Positions 17,143-26,721 are shown, counted from the stretch's first letter. The stretch: DNA of 64,000 bases from a virus (IMGVR_UViG_3300035698_013060:124001-188000); one strand, 5' to 3'. Translations and numbers: made by a program. The notes: generated by a model not told the origin, from the sequence alone.

Positions 17143-17430
17143 ATGAAGAACGATCACTTTGCTCAGCTGGTTAAACAGCTACAGGCTGAGGAGGATGGAG
17201 AGCCTCTTTCAGTTAAGGATATATTCGAAGCCATGGGAATGATGGACCCAGTGGTCGGCATATACTCCGAGCTCTACGACTCCGGAGTCATTGGCATCGA
17301 AGAAGCCCTCCTTAGGTCCATCTCCCACCTGTCGTTAATTGCCAAGCAAGGTGCCCAACAGAACGCCTACCTGTGTGATAAGATACGGATGATCCATGAT
17401 TCTGGGTTGAGAGTGATCAATGTGAACTGA
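17143..17430 (+). CDS. Hypothetical protein (95 aa)
   Basis: Small helical protein with no recognised family. It is the last gene of the 14.7-17.4 kb block, nine bases after the hub-like gene, and is followed by two hairpins. A small tail-assembly factor would fit the position, but nothing in the sequence proves it. Confidence 0.75.
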   Translation: MKNDHFAQLVKQLQAEEDGEPLSVKDIFEAMGMMDPVVGIYSELYDSGVIGIEEALLRSISHLSLIAKQGAQQNAYLCDKIRMIHDSGLRVINVN

Positions 17431-17431
17431 T

Positions 17432-17475
17432 GTTTCCATCTGGAAACTTTATGTCTCAACGCCATTGGCGTTGAG
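17432..17475 (+). terminator. Tandem hairpins after hub block
   Basis: Two perfect stems follow the stop: GTTTCC/GGAAAC (17432-17447) and CTCAACGCC/GGCGTTGAG with an ATT loop (17455-17475). The second is the stronger. There is no T-run, so termination may be Rho-dependent or partial. Confidence 0.5.
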
Positions 17476-17497
17476 GCGTAAATACTGTCTCTTTCAA

Positions 17498-17506
17498 CAC
17501 ATATTA
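17498..17506 (+). promoter_or_regulatory. Candidate phage promoter motif (site 4)
   Basis: CACATATTA followed by the 10-base palindrome TGTACGTACA. It lies 79 bp before the plus-strand gene at 17585 and immediately after the terminator hairpins. Confidence 0.45.
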
Positions 17507-17584
17507 TGTACGTACATCGGAAACCTTCTGGTGTAATCGGGCGGAACCGATCAAACTACCAATTCCAAGAGGAGTATCATCATC

Positions 17585-18130
17585 ATGGAAGTCATGGACA
17601 AAATTCGTAAAGCCATCGACCCGTTCTACACCCCCTCAGGTGTCACCCCCCATCCGTACGTACGTACAGGAACTCCAGCGCATGCGGAATTCGTGACGGA
17701 ACGGAACGAGGCGGAAGTGGGGCTGAAAGGCCTCATGGACGAATCCCTTCCCACAGTCGAGGCCTTCGCCAAAGCCGAGGCCTTCGCCAAAGCCGCAGCT
17801 GCAGCTTTCGACTCAATGCCCAGCAGAAAATCGTTGGAAGGAAAGGTAAAGGAAGCCAAAGCCAAAGCCGAGACCATTCCAGTCACCGCAACCGAAACTG
17901 CCAAGACCACCGCCACCCAAGCGGTAGTTGCAGCCGAAGCAGCTATCGTGGCGTTCACGGACAGTGAGAAAGCGTTGATCGAGGCAGATAAGGCAGTCGT
18001 CGATTCCGAGAAGGCTAACGAGCCGTTCTTGAAGGCCATCAGGATCCAAGAAGCGTACATCGTATCTCGGTTCGGGAGCAGCGAGGTTGACTCGCCGATC
18101 CTGGCCGAACTGGAAATCCTCGGAATCTAA
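17585..18130 (+). CDS. Ala/Glu/Lys-rich coiled-coil protein (181 aa)
   Basis: Composition is strongly biased to Ala, Glu and Lys over residues 50-150 (AEAFAKAAAAAF, KVKEAKAKAETI), so a long helix or coiled coil is expected. There is a perfect 18-bp tandem duplication (17759-17794) giving EAFAKA twice. No family is recognised; a virion-internal or scaffolding role is possible. It stands alone with its own promoter-like site and a bidirectional terminator. Confidence 0.8.
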   Translation: MEVMDKIRKAIDPFYTPSGVTPHPYVRTGTPAHAEFVTERNEAEVGLKGLMDESLPTVEAFAKAEAFAKAAAAAFDSMPSRKSLEGKVKEAKAKAETIPVTATETAKTTATQAVVAAEAAIVAFTDSEKALIEADKAVVDSEKANEPFLKAIRIQEAYIVSRFGSSEVDSPILAELEILGI

Positions 18131-18156
18131 ACCTTCCGCCCCCAAAGCAGTACGAA

Positions 18157-18184
18157 GGCCTCACCCGCTCGAGCGGGTGAGGCC
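18157..18184. terminator. Bidirectional terminator, perfect 28-bp palindrome
   Basis: A perfect palindrome (half-site GGCCTCACCCGCTC) sits between two convergent genes ending at 18130 (plus) and 18224 (minus). It is GC-rich with no long T-run on either side. Confidence 0.65.
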
Positions 18185-18223
18185 AACGTCTGTCTTCGTC
18201 TTCTTCAACAGGACGGGAACGAC

Positions 18224-19138
18224 TTACTTGTCGTCCTTGGCGCCCTTCTTACTTGCCGAAAGCAGCATTCGACCGGCCGTCGAAGCCTGGGAGATGGCGG
18301 TGCTGTAGGCACTCACAACGGCACCAGCAACACGCTGTTTCCCGGCCAGCGACTTCTTCAGACCTTCGATTTCGGTCTTGGCTTTGGCAGCATCATCGCC
18401 GCCCTTGGCTGCCGAGGAAGCACCGGCCTTGGCCAGGCGCTGTCCGTTCTTGGCGTCGGTACCAGCCGAAGCAACGATGTTCTTGACATGCGCCAAGTAC
18501 TTCGTCGAGCCACTGAGGACGATGGAAACGCCCTGGTCGGTGAACTCTTGTTCGCCTTCAGCACCAAGGATCTTGGCCTTGATCTGGCCAGCAGTCTGGG
18601 ACTCAGCGTCGGGAGCGCCGATGGTATCGATGCTTTTGACAGCGGCGATGAGTTCGTTCGCGACGTTGTTACCGTCTGCGACGTTTGCATTGCCGTTCAT
18701 CTTGATGGACTTCACAGTCACATCGCCACGCACACCGTTCCACCACTTCTCTTGATTGCCGAACTTGGAGAAGAGCTTGGCGACGGTCTTCTTGAACCAA
18801 CCGCTGATGGCGTTCCAGATCTTCATGAAGAAATCGCCGATCGACTTGAAGACTTCTTTCACGCCTTCATCCAAGATCGACTGGTCTTCGTTCACGATCG
18901 CCTGATGCTCAAGGCTCGCGGCGTCGTTAATGATGGCACCCCAGGCAGTCTCCATCTCGAGTGCGACTTCGAGGATACCTTCGGCTCCTTCGCCGAACAC
19001 ATCGTAGTCTTCCTCGCGGATGCCCATTTCCTCAGAGATGTCAGTCATCTCCTTGAAAATCGGATCCTTCAGCATTTCGTCGAGGTTCACAGCGAGTCCG
19101 CCGCCACCGTTGCTTTTTGATTCGTTCAAGAACAGCAT
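18224..19138 (-). CDS. Putative virion protein with amphipathic hydrophobic helix (304 aa)
   Basis: No known family. The first 30 residues are acidic and Gly-rich (MLFLNESKSNGGGG), then an acidic helical region, then a strongly amphipathic Trp/Phe/Lys helix around residues 97-122 (DFFMKIWNAISGWFKKTVAK) that could touch membranes, then an Ala/Gly/Lys-rich tail. The MLF start and overall plan resemble the 183-aa protein at 58.1 kb. An ejected or internal virion protein is a reasonable guess. GGAGAAAAGACC precedes the ATG. Confidence 0.75.
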   Translation of the reverse strand: MLFLNESKSNGGGGLAVNLDEMLKDPIFKEMTDISEEMGIREEDYDVFGEGAEGILEVALEMETAWGAIINDAASLEHQAIVNEDQSILDEGVKEVFKSIGDFFMKIWNAISGWFKKTVAKLFSKFGNQEKWWNGVRGDVTVKSIKMNGNANVADGNNVANELIAAVKSIDTIGAPDAESQTAGQIKAKILGAEGEQEFTDQGVSIVLSGSTKYLAHVKNIVASAGTDAKNGQRLAKAGASSAAKGGDDAAKAKTEIEGLKKSLAGKQRVAGAVVSAYSTAISQASTAGRMLLSASKKGAKDDK

Positions 19139-19199
19139 GGTCTTTTCTCCGTATCAAGGGTTCAGTAGAAAGTATACCCCCTAGCGGGTCCTCAGGCCT

Positions 19200-19334
19200 T
19201 TACCGGCCGGTGAACGCGTCTAGGGGGCTCTCGCCAAAAAATCTGTCAAGGAGAGCCAGGGTGCGAGTAGTGTCCCGGGGCTCCTGTGCGCGACTTTCAT
19301 CCGATGCCAGATCCGGTGTCAGTCGCATTGTCAT
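19200..19334 (-). CDS. Small hypothetical protein (44 aa)
   Basis: ATG at 19334 (GAGAGG upstream) opens a 44-codon frame to TAA, giving a charged peptide that starts MTMRLTPDLASDE and ends LLDRFFGESPLDAFTGR. It fills the 250-bp gap between the 364-aa and 304-aa minus-strand genes. The C-terminal codons overlap an 8-bp inverted repeat (CCCCCTAG/CTAGGGGG) that could fold around the 304-aa gene leader. The function is unknown, and the gene could be a leader peptide. Confidence 0.5.
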   Translation of the reverse strand: MTMRLTPDLASDESRAQEPRDTTRTLALLDRFFGESPLDAFTGR

Positions 19335-19389
19335 GTTGGCCTCTCAAAAACCTAATTTGATGTTAGTTCTTGGAGGTGGGATTCTTGTG

Positions 19390-20484
19390 TCAGATTAGGG
19401 GGGAGCCACCGGCCGATGCAGGGACGCTATCTTTCGGAACGTGTTCTGTGTTGACCTCTCTCCGTACTGTATCCTTTGAGGTCTTCTCTGCGATATCATT
19501 CTTCACAGAAATGTTGTCAGACAGTTTGGCCATCTGTTTTGCCAACTTAATCTGCTTCTGTTTTACGCCTCCACTCTTCTTAGTGGCAGCGTTGATTTCC
19601 AGAAATTGGGAGACGATCATGAACTCCCTACTGAAATGTCTCCGAAGATTGTAGAAGAAGATGATACTCTTGCGAACAAGATAGATGACGAAGAAGAATG
19701 CTGCAATCGCTGCAACGGTAACTCCGAGAATGGTTCCGAAGTCTTCGTTGACAGACTTCTGGTTCTCTTCATCATCGACCTCTTCACCAATTCCTCTGAG
19801 TTTTATCGGAGCCACCTTTATTGGCTCAACCATCATAGGATCAGTGCCGTCACCAAAAAGGGCTTTCTTACCCTTCTTCCCGGTCTTGATGAACTCAGCA
19901 ATCTTTCCAGACCTGAAAGCCTGGTTATAGTGATGAATGTCTTGGATGACATAGTTGGCCATCAGCCCCCTGTCTTCCATATAGGCAATCGTCATTCCAC
20001 TCTGATCGAGTTGAGTTCTCACTGAAGTAGAGATCGCCAAAACCGTTCCATAGAACAGACTCATGACCATCGATTGGTACAACCAGATTGCTAAGAGATT
20101 GTTCTCTCTGTAGGCCTTCTGGAAGTCGCTCGTATACTCCCTCATCTTTCCTTTCAGCATACTGAGCTCCATCAAGACCTGAGCCTGTCTCCTGGTGAGA
20201 TTCGTCATCGCATTGAGAGCGTCTTCTACGTTGTAGTAGTCCGGGACCTTGGTGATATCACCCTTGGATTTGTCAATCGATCTGGTATCGATGAGATCCT
20301 GCTTCGGAGCCGTTGTGGAAATCATCTTCCGAATCAGCATGTTCATCTGAGTGGTCTTGACTTCCTCGTCCAAGGCCACCAGTTTGTGCCTCTCATGAGG
20401 GCCTTCGCAAAGAAAGAACTCGAGAGACTCGTCTCTCGATGGGTTCTCTGGGAGGGTATATTCGTTTCCTGTAAGTCTGCTCAT
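19390..20484 (-). CDS. Putative membrane-associated virion protein (364 aa)
   Basis: The family is not recognised. Two hydrophobic stretches are clear: about 130-153 (LLAIWLYQSMVMSLFYGTVL) and 249-270 (GTILGVTVAAIAAFFFVIYL). They are separated by a charged region with a GKKGKKALFGDG turn. Basic residues flank the second. It could be an inner-membrane or ejected protein. It is cotranscribed with the 485-aa gene 19 bases upstream. Confidence 0.75.
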   Translation of the reverse strand: MSRLTGNEYTLPENPSRDESLEFFLCEGPHERHKLVALDEEVKTTQMNMLIRKMISTTAPKQDLIDTRSIDKSKGDITKVPDYYNVEDALNAMTNLTRRQAQVLMELSMLKGKMREYTSDFQKAYRENNLLAIWLYQSMVMSLFYGTVLAISTSVRTQLDQSGMTIAYMEDRGLMANYVIQDIHHYNQAFRSGKIAEFIKTGKKGKKALFGDGTDPMMVEPIKVAPIKLRGIGEEVDDEENQKSVNEDFGTILGVTVAAIAAFFFVIYLVRKSIIFFYNLRRHFSREFMIVSQFLEINAATKKSGGVKQKQIKLAKQMAKLSDNISVKNDIAEKTSKDTVRREVNTEHVPKDSVPASAGGSPLI

Positions 20485-20503
20485 TTTTCTATGCTCCCGT
20501 GCG

Positions 20504-21961
20504 TTACTTGGTCACCGCGAGGATGGTTTTGAGGAGGTCGCCTTGAGTAAGCTCCCTATCCTCCTTCTTGATGCCATCAATGCTCTTCACATCGAAGTCA
20601 GAGTCAGCCTCATCGTACCACCAGATCCTGTCATTTACTTCATCGATGATAACGAGGTTGAGAAGACTCAAGCTTTCGACAACTCCCTTAGCAGTACTAC
20701 TCTTGGAGAGATCGAACTTACCGTCAGTCTCCCGAAGCATTTCCTCGACGTCTTCCATGGAAACCGCCAAGGTGGCTGTGGACATGACGTCTCCACCAAT
20801 CATTCGTCTCATGCTGTTGTCAGACGTCAGGCGTTTCAGTTTGGCATACCAACCGTCTTTTCCAGCTTTCTCTTTACGGAAGCTATCTTTCACTTCCTTA
20901 AGGTTGAAGACGAAATCCTTGAAGAACTTGGTCTCACCAGTCCATAGACGGGCCAGTTTGATCAAGAAGCTCATATCGAACTTGGCCTTCGGGAGGAACT
21001 TCGTCATCTCAGTAGAGGGAACGATGTGGATCACGGTCTTGACCCCAAGAGTGAACTTGGTATTCTTGATGAAGCCGGGAGTATGGTACTCCACGTCGAC
21101 AGAGATCTTCAAGGGCTCAGCCTTGTTAGTTTTCTTTTCGACGTTAGCCCATGATGTCCCAATCTCACCTTTCACTCTAGCCATCTCAGCTCTGACGGCC
21201 TTCTCTTCGGCATCAGCTTCTGCTTCATCTCTCTCGACATTTTTCTTGGTGATTTCGATAGCGACTCTATCAGCAAGATAGGTATTGAGGAAATCGATGT
21301 CACGTTCGAGATTTACCTTCTTAGCCGGAGTGGTAGCGCGTGAATAAGATGCTTCCATCTTCAAGACCTCACGGCGAAGGACAGTCTCTGCAGTCTCTCC
21401 TTTTGGAAGCCTTGCTGCCTTTCCACCGGGTGTAGAAGGGATACCGATCATTTTCTCAATGTCAGCATATGTCAAAGGGGCTGCTTCAACGATGAGGATA
21501 TTTCCATCAATGTCGGTACAGTTGAGGCCGTTTCCGATCTCTTCTGAGAGATCAAATACGCCATCTCCATCAAGTAGAGACCTGAGTTCAGGAACATTCT
21601 CCCATCCCTCCAACTCGTCTCTGAGCATATCGAAGCCAGAGATCTTACTGATAAGCCCTTCTTTACTTTCACCTGTTTCAAGGTTGATGATACCGATTCG
21701 CTCGATCACCATTTTCACCAAGACTGCACTGCGATATTCGATTGCAGTGGCCAAAGCCGATGCCATCTCAAAATCACAGCTATCACTGATGATGAGAGGG
21801 AAGTGCATGATAGACTTCTTAGCGAGCCGACTGATACTTCGTCCCTCACCCTTGATACGCCTTCTCAGCGTATCGAGATTGACGTCAGGCTGCCAGACTT
21901 TATCCTTGAAGTGACCAGCCAGCTTCACAATATCGTTGATTATTCCGCCGTCGACTGCCAT
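20504..21961 (-). CDS. Hypothetical structural-type protein (485 aa)
   Basis: No family recognised. A central charged coiled-coil (about 215-270, KKNVERDEAEADAEEKAVRA) separates two folded halves. The C-terminal half has beta strands (ISVDVEYHTPGFIKNTKFTL). The size, lack of enzymatic motifs and location with other putative virion genes suggest a structural protein. The ATG at 21961 has CGGAGAG upstream. Confidence 0.7.
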   Translation of the reverse strand: MAVDGGIINDIVKLAGHFKDKVWQPDVNLDTLRRRIKGEGRSISRLAKKSIMHFPLIISDSCDFEMASALATAIEYRSAVLVKMVIERIGIINLETGESKEGLISKISGFDMLRDELEGWENVPELRSLLDGDGVFDLSEEIGNGLNCTDIDGNILIVEAAPLTYADIEKMIGIPSTPGGKAARLPKGETAETVLRREVLKMEASYSRATTPAKKVNLERDIDFLNTYLADRVAIEITKKNVERDEAEADAEEKAVRAEMARVKGEIGTSWANVEKKTNKAEPLKISVDVEYHTPGFIKNTKFTLGVKTVIHIVPSTEMTKFLPKAKFDMSFLIKLARLWTGETKFFKDFVFNLKEVKDSFRKEKAGKDGWYAKLKRLTSDNSMRRMIGGDVMSTATLAVSMEDVEEMLRETDGKFDLSKSSTAKGVVESLSLLNLVIIDEVNDRIWWYDEADSDFDVKSIDGIKKEDRELTQGDLLKTILAVTK

Positions 21962-22034
21962 GATTTAATCTCTCCGATGTTTATATCCCAAGTATAGAGT
22001 TCTCATTGCAATAAGATGTTCTACCAGTTCGGAA

Positions 22035-22081
22035 GAAAAAAGAGGACTGATGGGGGAGGAGTGACCCTCCCCCACCGTCCT
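22035..22081 (-). terminator. Strong Rho-independent terminator
   Basis: GGGGGAGG/CCTCCCCC stem enclosed by an outer AGGAC/GTCCT pair, followed on the minus strand by CTTTTTTC. It ends the small minus-strand transcript whose stop codon lies inside the stem, separating it from the 485-aa gene. Confidence 0.85.
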
Positions 22082-22439
22082 AGAATTCCTTGTCCCTAGC
22101 CCCCATTGGAACTGCGGCAGTTGATTGTATATCGGGCTCGGTCATAGACTGGCCCTTTGGGATGTTGTCTACCTCTCCTTCAGGGGGATTCGGGTCTTCC
22201 GGGATTTCGGCTCCCGTTGCCACGAACGAGTTACATTCTTCGACTGGATGCGAATCCCTCCTCTGATACTTCCCTGAAAGCAAATTTCAGGTGATCCGAT
22301 AGTGAGGGGCGCTTTTTCTCAATCCGAGAATGAAACTTGCGGTCGATCTCTTCTAATCTTTTTCCTTGCCTGAAGACGTTGAACATCTTCCTGGTGGCAG
22401 GGTCAGAATCGAAGTCGATTACCGCCTCCTTTCAGACAT
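22080..22439 (-). pseudogene. Small gene with two compensating frameshifts (about 120 codons)
   Basis: ATG 22439 has an ideal AAAGGAGG site and a promoter motif 70 bp upstream, but reads only six codons (MSERRR) to TAA. A frame shifted by one base is open from 22422 to 22231 and is convincingly coding (DPATRKMFNVFRQGKRLEEI) but has no start codon. The last 60 codons, to 22080 (EIPEDPNPPEGEVDNIPKGQ), are back in the ATG frame. So one deletion near 22423 and one insertion near 22240 would restore a single gene of 120 codons. Either the gene is decayed or the assembly has two indels. Confidence 0.5.
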
Positions 22440-22508
22440 GATCAGGGCCCTCCTTTGTTAGATCTTTTTGAACTGTCTAGGTAAGACTTAAACCCGTAAG
22501 CTATGACC

Positions 22509-22520
22509 TAATATATGTCT
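22509..22520 (-). promoter_or_regulatory. Candidate phage promoter motif (site 5)
   Basis: Minus-strand AGACATATATTA, 12 of 12 identical to site 3. It lies 70 bp before the ATG at 22439 and points away from the divergent plus-strand block. Confidence 0.5.
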
Positions 22521-22602
22521 CTGTCACTTTTTGTCGTAGATCCATTCCGAAACAATCAATAGACGGAGCTATAAAGAATGAACCGAGACAGGAGACCCAC
22601 CG

Positions 22603-23793
22603 ATGGCTGACGCGAATATCCATACCGGAACGGGTACCGTCAGGGGCGGGATTCAGCAGGACTCCCCGATAAAAGATTCGATGGACCCATCCCGGGTGTT
22701 AGACCCATTCAATGTATACAACAGGACTAGGACCCGTGGGGCCTGGAGAGAACCTGCTACCGGTCCAGTATGGTACGTTTTCATGACAGCTCCTAGCTGT
22801 AACCTGGCCGGACAGAACTTGAAAAACTACCGATACTTCCAGAAACTCTGGGAGGAACACGTAGAAGGGACTGTTACGTCTAGAGGTCGGGCTATCATAG
22901 AGGCTCTCTCGTTCGGTATCGAGGGAAAAGGCGTGTCCAGCATGATCAAACTGCTGACTAACACTGCCATGGGTTTCACTCCTGTAGATACAACCTCAAA
23001 TCCTCACACAATCGCTGAGACTTGGAACAAGCTCAAACATCAATATGCTGGTAATGATAACGACAGTAGGAGTGGTGGGTCATTCAGCATCGAGTATGAA
23101 GAGCTTCAAGGACTTCCCGTTCTGAATCTACACAAGTGCTGGTATGAATACATTCAGAAGGTGAAGAGTGGTAAGGTTCTCCCAGCTGAGTTCTTCCGGA
23201 CCAACCGGATCATAGACTACCAAACGTCTCTTTACTATTTCTTGATAGGACCAGATGGTGAATCCATTGAATTTTGGTCTAAGTTCACTGGGGTCTTTCC
23301 AACGGCGATGCCGTATAGTGCTATGGCCACAGGAGATGGTTCTCCTATCAAAATTTCAATCCCGTATGCCTTTGTGTACAAGGAAGACCTTGAGCCTGAG
23401 ATTTTAACAGACTTCAATGATTCCATCAAAGCCCAATCGGACAGGAATACGGTCTACGATGCTATCGTCTGGCCTGGAGTGTCTGTAGGGAACTTTGTTA
23501 AGGGATCAGGAAAGCTGGCATCTCGAGCAAAGGGAGAGACTTGGGATTGGATAACTGGTCTATTTGGAGCTGGAACAGAGTCATTCACTGATGAAACTTG
23601 GATCAAGCTGAGAGGAATCCAGCATAACGAGTATTCAGGTAGTGGTGGAACTGCTAAAGTTAGAGATGATGTCTTCGGCGCGAGCGCGGTGAAGGTGATC
23701 ATGAAGTCAAGGAACGGAGGCCCGGAAAGGCCCTGTTTAGTCTTCGACAATGTTGGGGATCCGAGCGAGAGTTCTGTACCCGCAATCATATGA
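22603..23793 (+). CDS. Putative tail-tube or baseplate structural protein (396 aa)
   Basis: Not firmly recognised. The pattern around residues 214-262 (a hydrophobic strand, then FWSKFTGVFPTAMPYSAMA, then an IKISIPYAFVYKED strand) resembles the tube-type fold of gp19/gp48/gp54 proteins, where a polypeptide pairs 'GVFP' and a late strand. It is cotranscribed with the gp6/J-like wedge gene 12 bases downstream, which supports a baseplate or tube role. AGGAGAC precedes the ATG. Confidence 0.5.
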   Translation: MADANIHTGTGTVRGGIQQDSPIKDSMDPSRVLDPFNVYNRTRTRGAWREPATGPVWYVFMTAPSCNLAGQNLKNYRYFQKLWEEHVEGTVTSRGRAIIEALSFGIEGKGVSSMIKLLTNTAMGFTPVDTTSNPHTIAETWNKLKHQYAGNDNDSRSGGSFSIEYEELQGLPVLNLHKCWYEYIQKVKSGKVLPAEFFRTNRIIDYQTSLYYFLIGPDGESIEFWSKFTGVFPTAMPYSAMATGDGSPIKISIPYAFVYKEDLEPEILTDFNDSIKAQSDRNTVYDAIVWPGVSVGNFVKGSGKLASRAKGETWDWITGLFGAGTESFTDETWIKLRGIQHNEYSGSGGTAKVRDDVFGASAVKVIMKSRNGGPERPCLVFDNVGDPSESSVPAII

Positions 23794-23805
23794 ACGAGGT
23801 GAGAG

Positions 23806-26721
23806 ATGGCGACGACAACTGACACGACCCCAGTCGTCAGAGACGACACCTACGGGGTAGAAGAAGACCTCCTCAGCCTCGCGAAGACATTCTTCTTCGA
23901 CGAGAATGAGGATATTGCGATATCGACGTTGAAGCCTAGTATCTTTGGCTTCTTCGCACAAGCGGCGTCGACGATTGTAAAGACTGGAGTCTTCCACAGA
24001 AATGTTTTCTACGATGAGTTCTTTTTGAACACAGCTTCAATGGACTCCAGTATCTACAACTTTGCCAAGCTATACAATTACGAGGTGGCGAACGCCTTCT
24101 CGTCCAAAGTATATCTGTCCATGGCAATACGTGAGAGTGAGATACTGAAGTATAGTAATTTGAATCCCGATGACGACGGAGCAACAAGGCTGTTCAAAAT
24201 CAACAAGGCCACGAAGTTCGTCTTCGGTGAGTTTGAGTTCTTACTTCCATGCTCAGTTTTCGTCACCATCTCCAGGATGGATGAGTCTGTTCCCATTTCT
24301 GACTTCGCCAACAACAGATGGGTATTCCAGGCTCGTTACGACTTGAATGATTACAATCTCCAAGAGTACAAAACTACTAACCCGTACATCAAGATGTACA
24401 GCAATGTCATCGGCGGGGAGAAATGGTATATCTTCAAGCTCGAAGCTTGGCAGATGACCCTGAACGAGTACGTATTTGATGTACTCACTAGTGACGTTGA
24501 CCAACTTGTCTCGTACACGACAGAATTCGAAGACCAGTTGGCAGGATTCAAAGTAGAGGTCCAGGATCCAACAAGATCAACACCTGACTCTCAATACATG
24601 GAGATCTCTAAGGAATTCAATAACGCCGTTGCATTTACTGAGGATGGAGAACCTATCTCAGCAGCGGAAGAGGAAACCCTTACCGGGGACTACTACGACT
24701 GGACCAGACTGAGTTACTTCGCTTATCCGGCTGAAGAGTCCGTTCAGGTCTACTTCCCAACCCTCTCAGCAGAGAGACCTGGTTTTGGCTCGTCCGTTAG
24801 AATTAGAGTGTTCACTACCAAGGGCGTACTCGGTAATTTTCAGTATGATGGCAACATCGGCATTCAATTCGTGAGGGAAGAAGGAGATCCTAACTCTACT
24901 AGTGAGAAGGATAAGTCTGCGATGGAGGTCGTAGTCTCTAACCTATCAGATGCTGCTGGTGGTAAAGACAGACTCGGGGTTCTAGAGCTGAAACGGGAGC
25001 TGATTAAGAAAATCCTGGTCCGAAATAACTTGATCACTGAGAAAGACTTGGAGTATTTCTTCGAGAATCTCGTCGAGACCAGTTCGATCAATCAGGGTAA
25101 GTTAATGTTCGTCAAACAGAGAGACGACATTCTACGAAGGCTCTTCACAGTCTTCTTACTTCTAAGAGATGGTGATGGTAGGGTGGTCCCTACTAACACA
25201 GTGGACTTGAAGGCTGACTATGAATGGATCTCGTCCCGGGACTTTGTCATTAGACCCGGGGAGATCGTCGTATACGATCCGGACAGAGCTGGCTACAGAT
25301 TCCTACAGGAAGGAGAGTTTCCAGAGGCATATCTCGGAGACTCGAGATCCTTTGTCTATTCGATTCCTCATCTCATGTATGTGAAGCTAGACCCATTCCC
25401 ACGTATTGTCTATTATAGAACAACCGTGGCTAATGGGATTACTGTGGAGTTTGACCAGTACTCAGACTTCCGCTTCCCATTCGAAGTTATCGTCAACACT
25501 GTTAACGCTAGGCGTAACGGACTGTATGATAACTTCTACACGTTCTACTTGGACATGGCGACGAATATCGACGAAGACGAGAACTATCATCCCAATAACG
25601 CTGATATCTTGAAGTCCTCCAACATGAGAGTCGTGTTGGCCCTGAGAGATCGCTCCAGCAATGAAATCATCTGCTATGTCGCCCTTGGGAAAAAGAAAGG
25701 AAGCGACACTGAGTGGTTTGTCAAGATCGAGACTGAGGATGTTATCGTCAACGACACAGCTGGTGAAGGCCGGTTACAACTGGTTAATCCTTCTCTGACA
25801 GGAAATCTTCTGGACTCGGCTGGAAATCCATTAGCCTTGATCAATGTTCCAGAAGAGTTTGATATCGAAACTCTCGTACTGTATGATCCGTACGAAGTCG
25901 AGACTGTCGATAACGAGAGGGTGATGATCAACAAAGCCCAAGACAGTCGGAAGAACAGAGAAGACTATTTGGAACTAATGGAAGGTCTGTCGGACTCCAA
26001 ATGGTCTTGGAATGGAACCGAATGGTATTGGGATGGTAGTCCTTGGAACGGAGTTGATAGCGGGAGCTTCTTTGGGATGGTTGCAGTGTTTGTACACGCT
26101 AGCTCTGACTACTTCACTCTACATCAACCACTGGCCAATCTGATCTTGTCTGACATTCTACTCAACAGCGATGGTACGTTGGTCCTTAGGAGCGTCCCGA
26201 TTATCGGGACAAAGTACTTCTCAGACTACGATGCCAGTGTTGATGTCCATGAGACTCTTCAACAATATGAGGATATCCTTCGTTCTAACATGGCTCTATT
26301 GGAGAACAATACGCAAGTTAGCATGAAGTTCTTCAATACCTATGGAGTGGCGAGGCATCACAGTACAACCTCTTCCAACATCTTCATGGAGATCAAAATC
26401 AGGTTGGTTGGAACAGACACAAGCATCGACAGTGATATCATCGCAGCCATTGCGGCACATGTCGAGTCGTCCAATGATATCGGCGTACTCTCTATGTCGA
26501 ACGTTGTCACCATGTTGGAAACCACCTTCCCAGAGGTCAGGTTCATTAATGTGGTGGGGATGAATCAGTTGGGTCAACAGTCTATCGAGAGGACGAGCCC
26601 TGACGACCTATCTGAGATGACAAAGGAGGAGTTGGTGGCATACGTGCCTGAGTTCCTTAACTTGAATACCGAAGTGGTTGACAACAGACTGGCATACTCG
26701 GTGAAAATCGAACACATCTAG
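23806..26721 (+). CDS. Baseplate wedge protein, gp6/J-like (971 aa)
   Basis: Large wedge protein forming the baseplate ring. The C-terminal 120 residues have the gp6/J-type layout, with MEIKIRLVGTDTSIDSDII, then AHVESSNDIGVLSMSNV and EVRFINVVGMNQ, a helix-strand module preceding a 'pe-vr-vn' strand. The rest is beta-rich with many aromatic segments. At 971 aa it is larger than T4 gp6 (660). No cleavage or enzymatic motif is seen. It overlaps nothing and follows the 396-aa gene closely. Confidence 0.6.
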   Translation: MATTTDTTPVVRDDTYGVEEDLLSLAKTFFFDENEDIAISTLKPSIFGFFAQAASTIVKTGVFHRNVFYDEFFLNTASMDSSIYNFAKLYNYEVANAFSSKVYLSMAIRESEILKYSNLNPDDDGATRLFKINKATKFVFGEFEFLLPCSVFVTISRMDESVPISDFANNRWVFQARYDLNDYNLQEYKTTNPYIKMYSNVIGGEKWYIFKLEAWQMTLNEYVFDVLTSDVDQLVSYTTEFEDQLAGFKVEVQDPTRSTPDSQYMEISKEFNNAVAFTEDGEPISAAEEETLTGDYYDWTRLSYFAYPAEESVQVYFPTLSAERPGFGSSVRIRVFTTKGVLGNFQYDGNIGIQFVREEGDPNSTSEKDKSAMEVVVSNLSDAAGGKDRLGVLELKRELIKKILVRNNLITEKDLEYFFENLVETSSINQGKLMFVKQRDDILRRLFTVFLLLRDGDGRVVPTNTVDLKADYEWISSRDFVIRPGEIVVYDPDRAGYRFLQEGEFPEAYLGDSRSFVYSIPHLMYVKLDPFPRIVYYRTTVANGITVEFDQYSDFRFPFEVIVNTVNARRNGLYDNFYTFYLDMATNIDEDENYHPNNADILKSSNMRVVLALRDRSSNEIICYVALGKKKGSDTEWFVKIETEDVIVNDTAGEGRLQLVNPSLTGNLLDSAGNPLALINVPEEFDIETLVLYDPYEVETVDNERVMINKAQDSRKNREDYLELMEGLSDSKWSWNGTEWYWDGSPWNGVDSGSFFGMVAVFVHASSDYFTLHQPLANLILSDILLNSDGTLVLRSVPIIGTKYFSDYDASVDVHETLQQYEDILRSNMALLENNTQVSMKFFNTYGVARHHSTTSSNIFMEIKIRLVGTDTSIDSDIIAAIAAHVESSNDIGVLSMSNVVTMLETTFPEVRFINVVGMNQLGQQSIERTSPDDLSEMTKEELVAYVPEFLNLNTEVVDNRLAYSVKIEHI

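Noticed and set aside
20543-21281. Plus-strand ORF of 237 aa opposite the 485-aa gene
   Set aside because: Ser/Leu-rich reading on the antisense strand with no ribosome site or homologue-like pattern.
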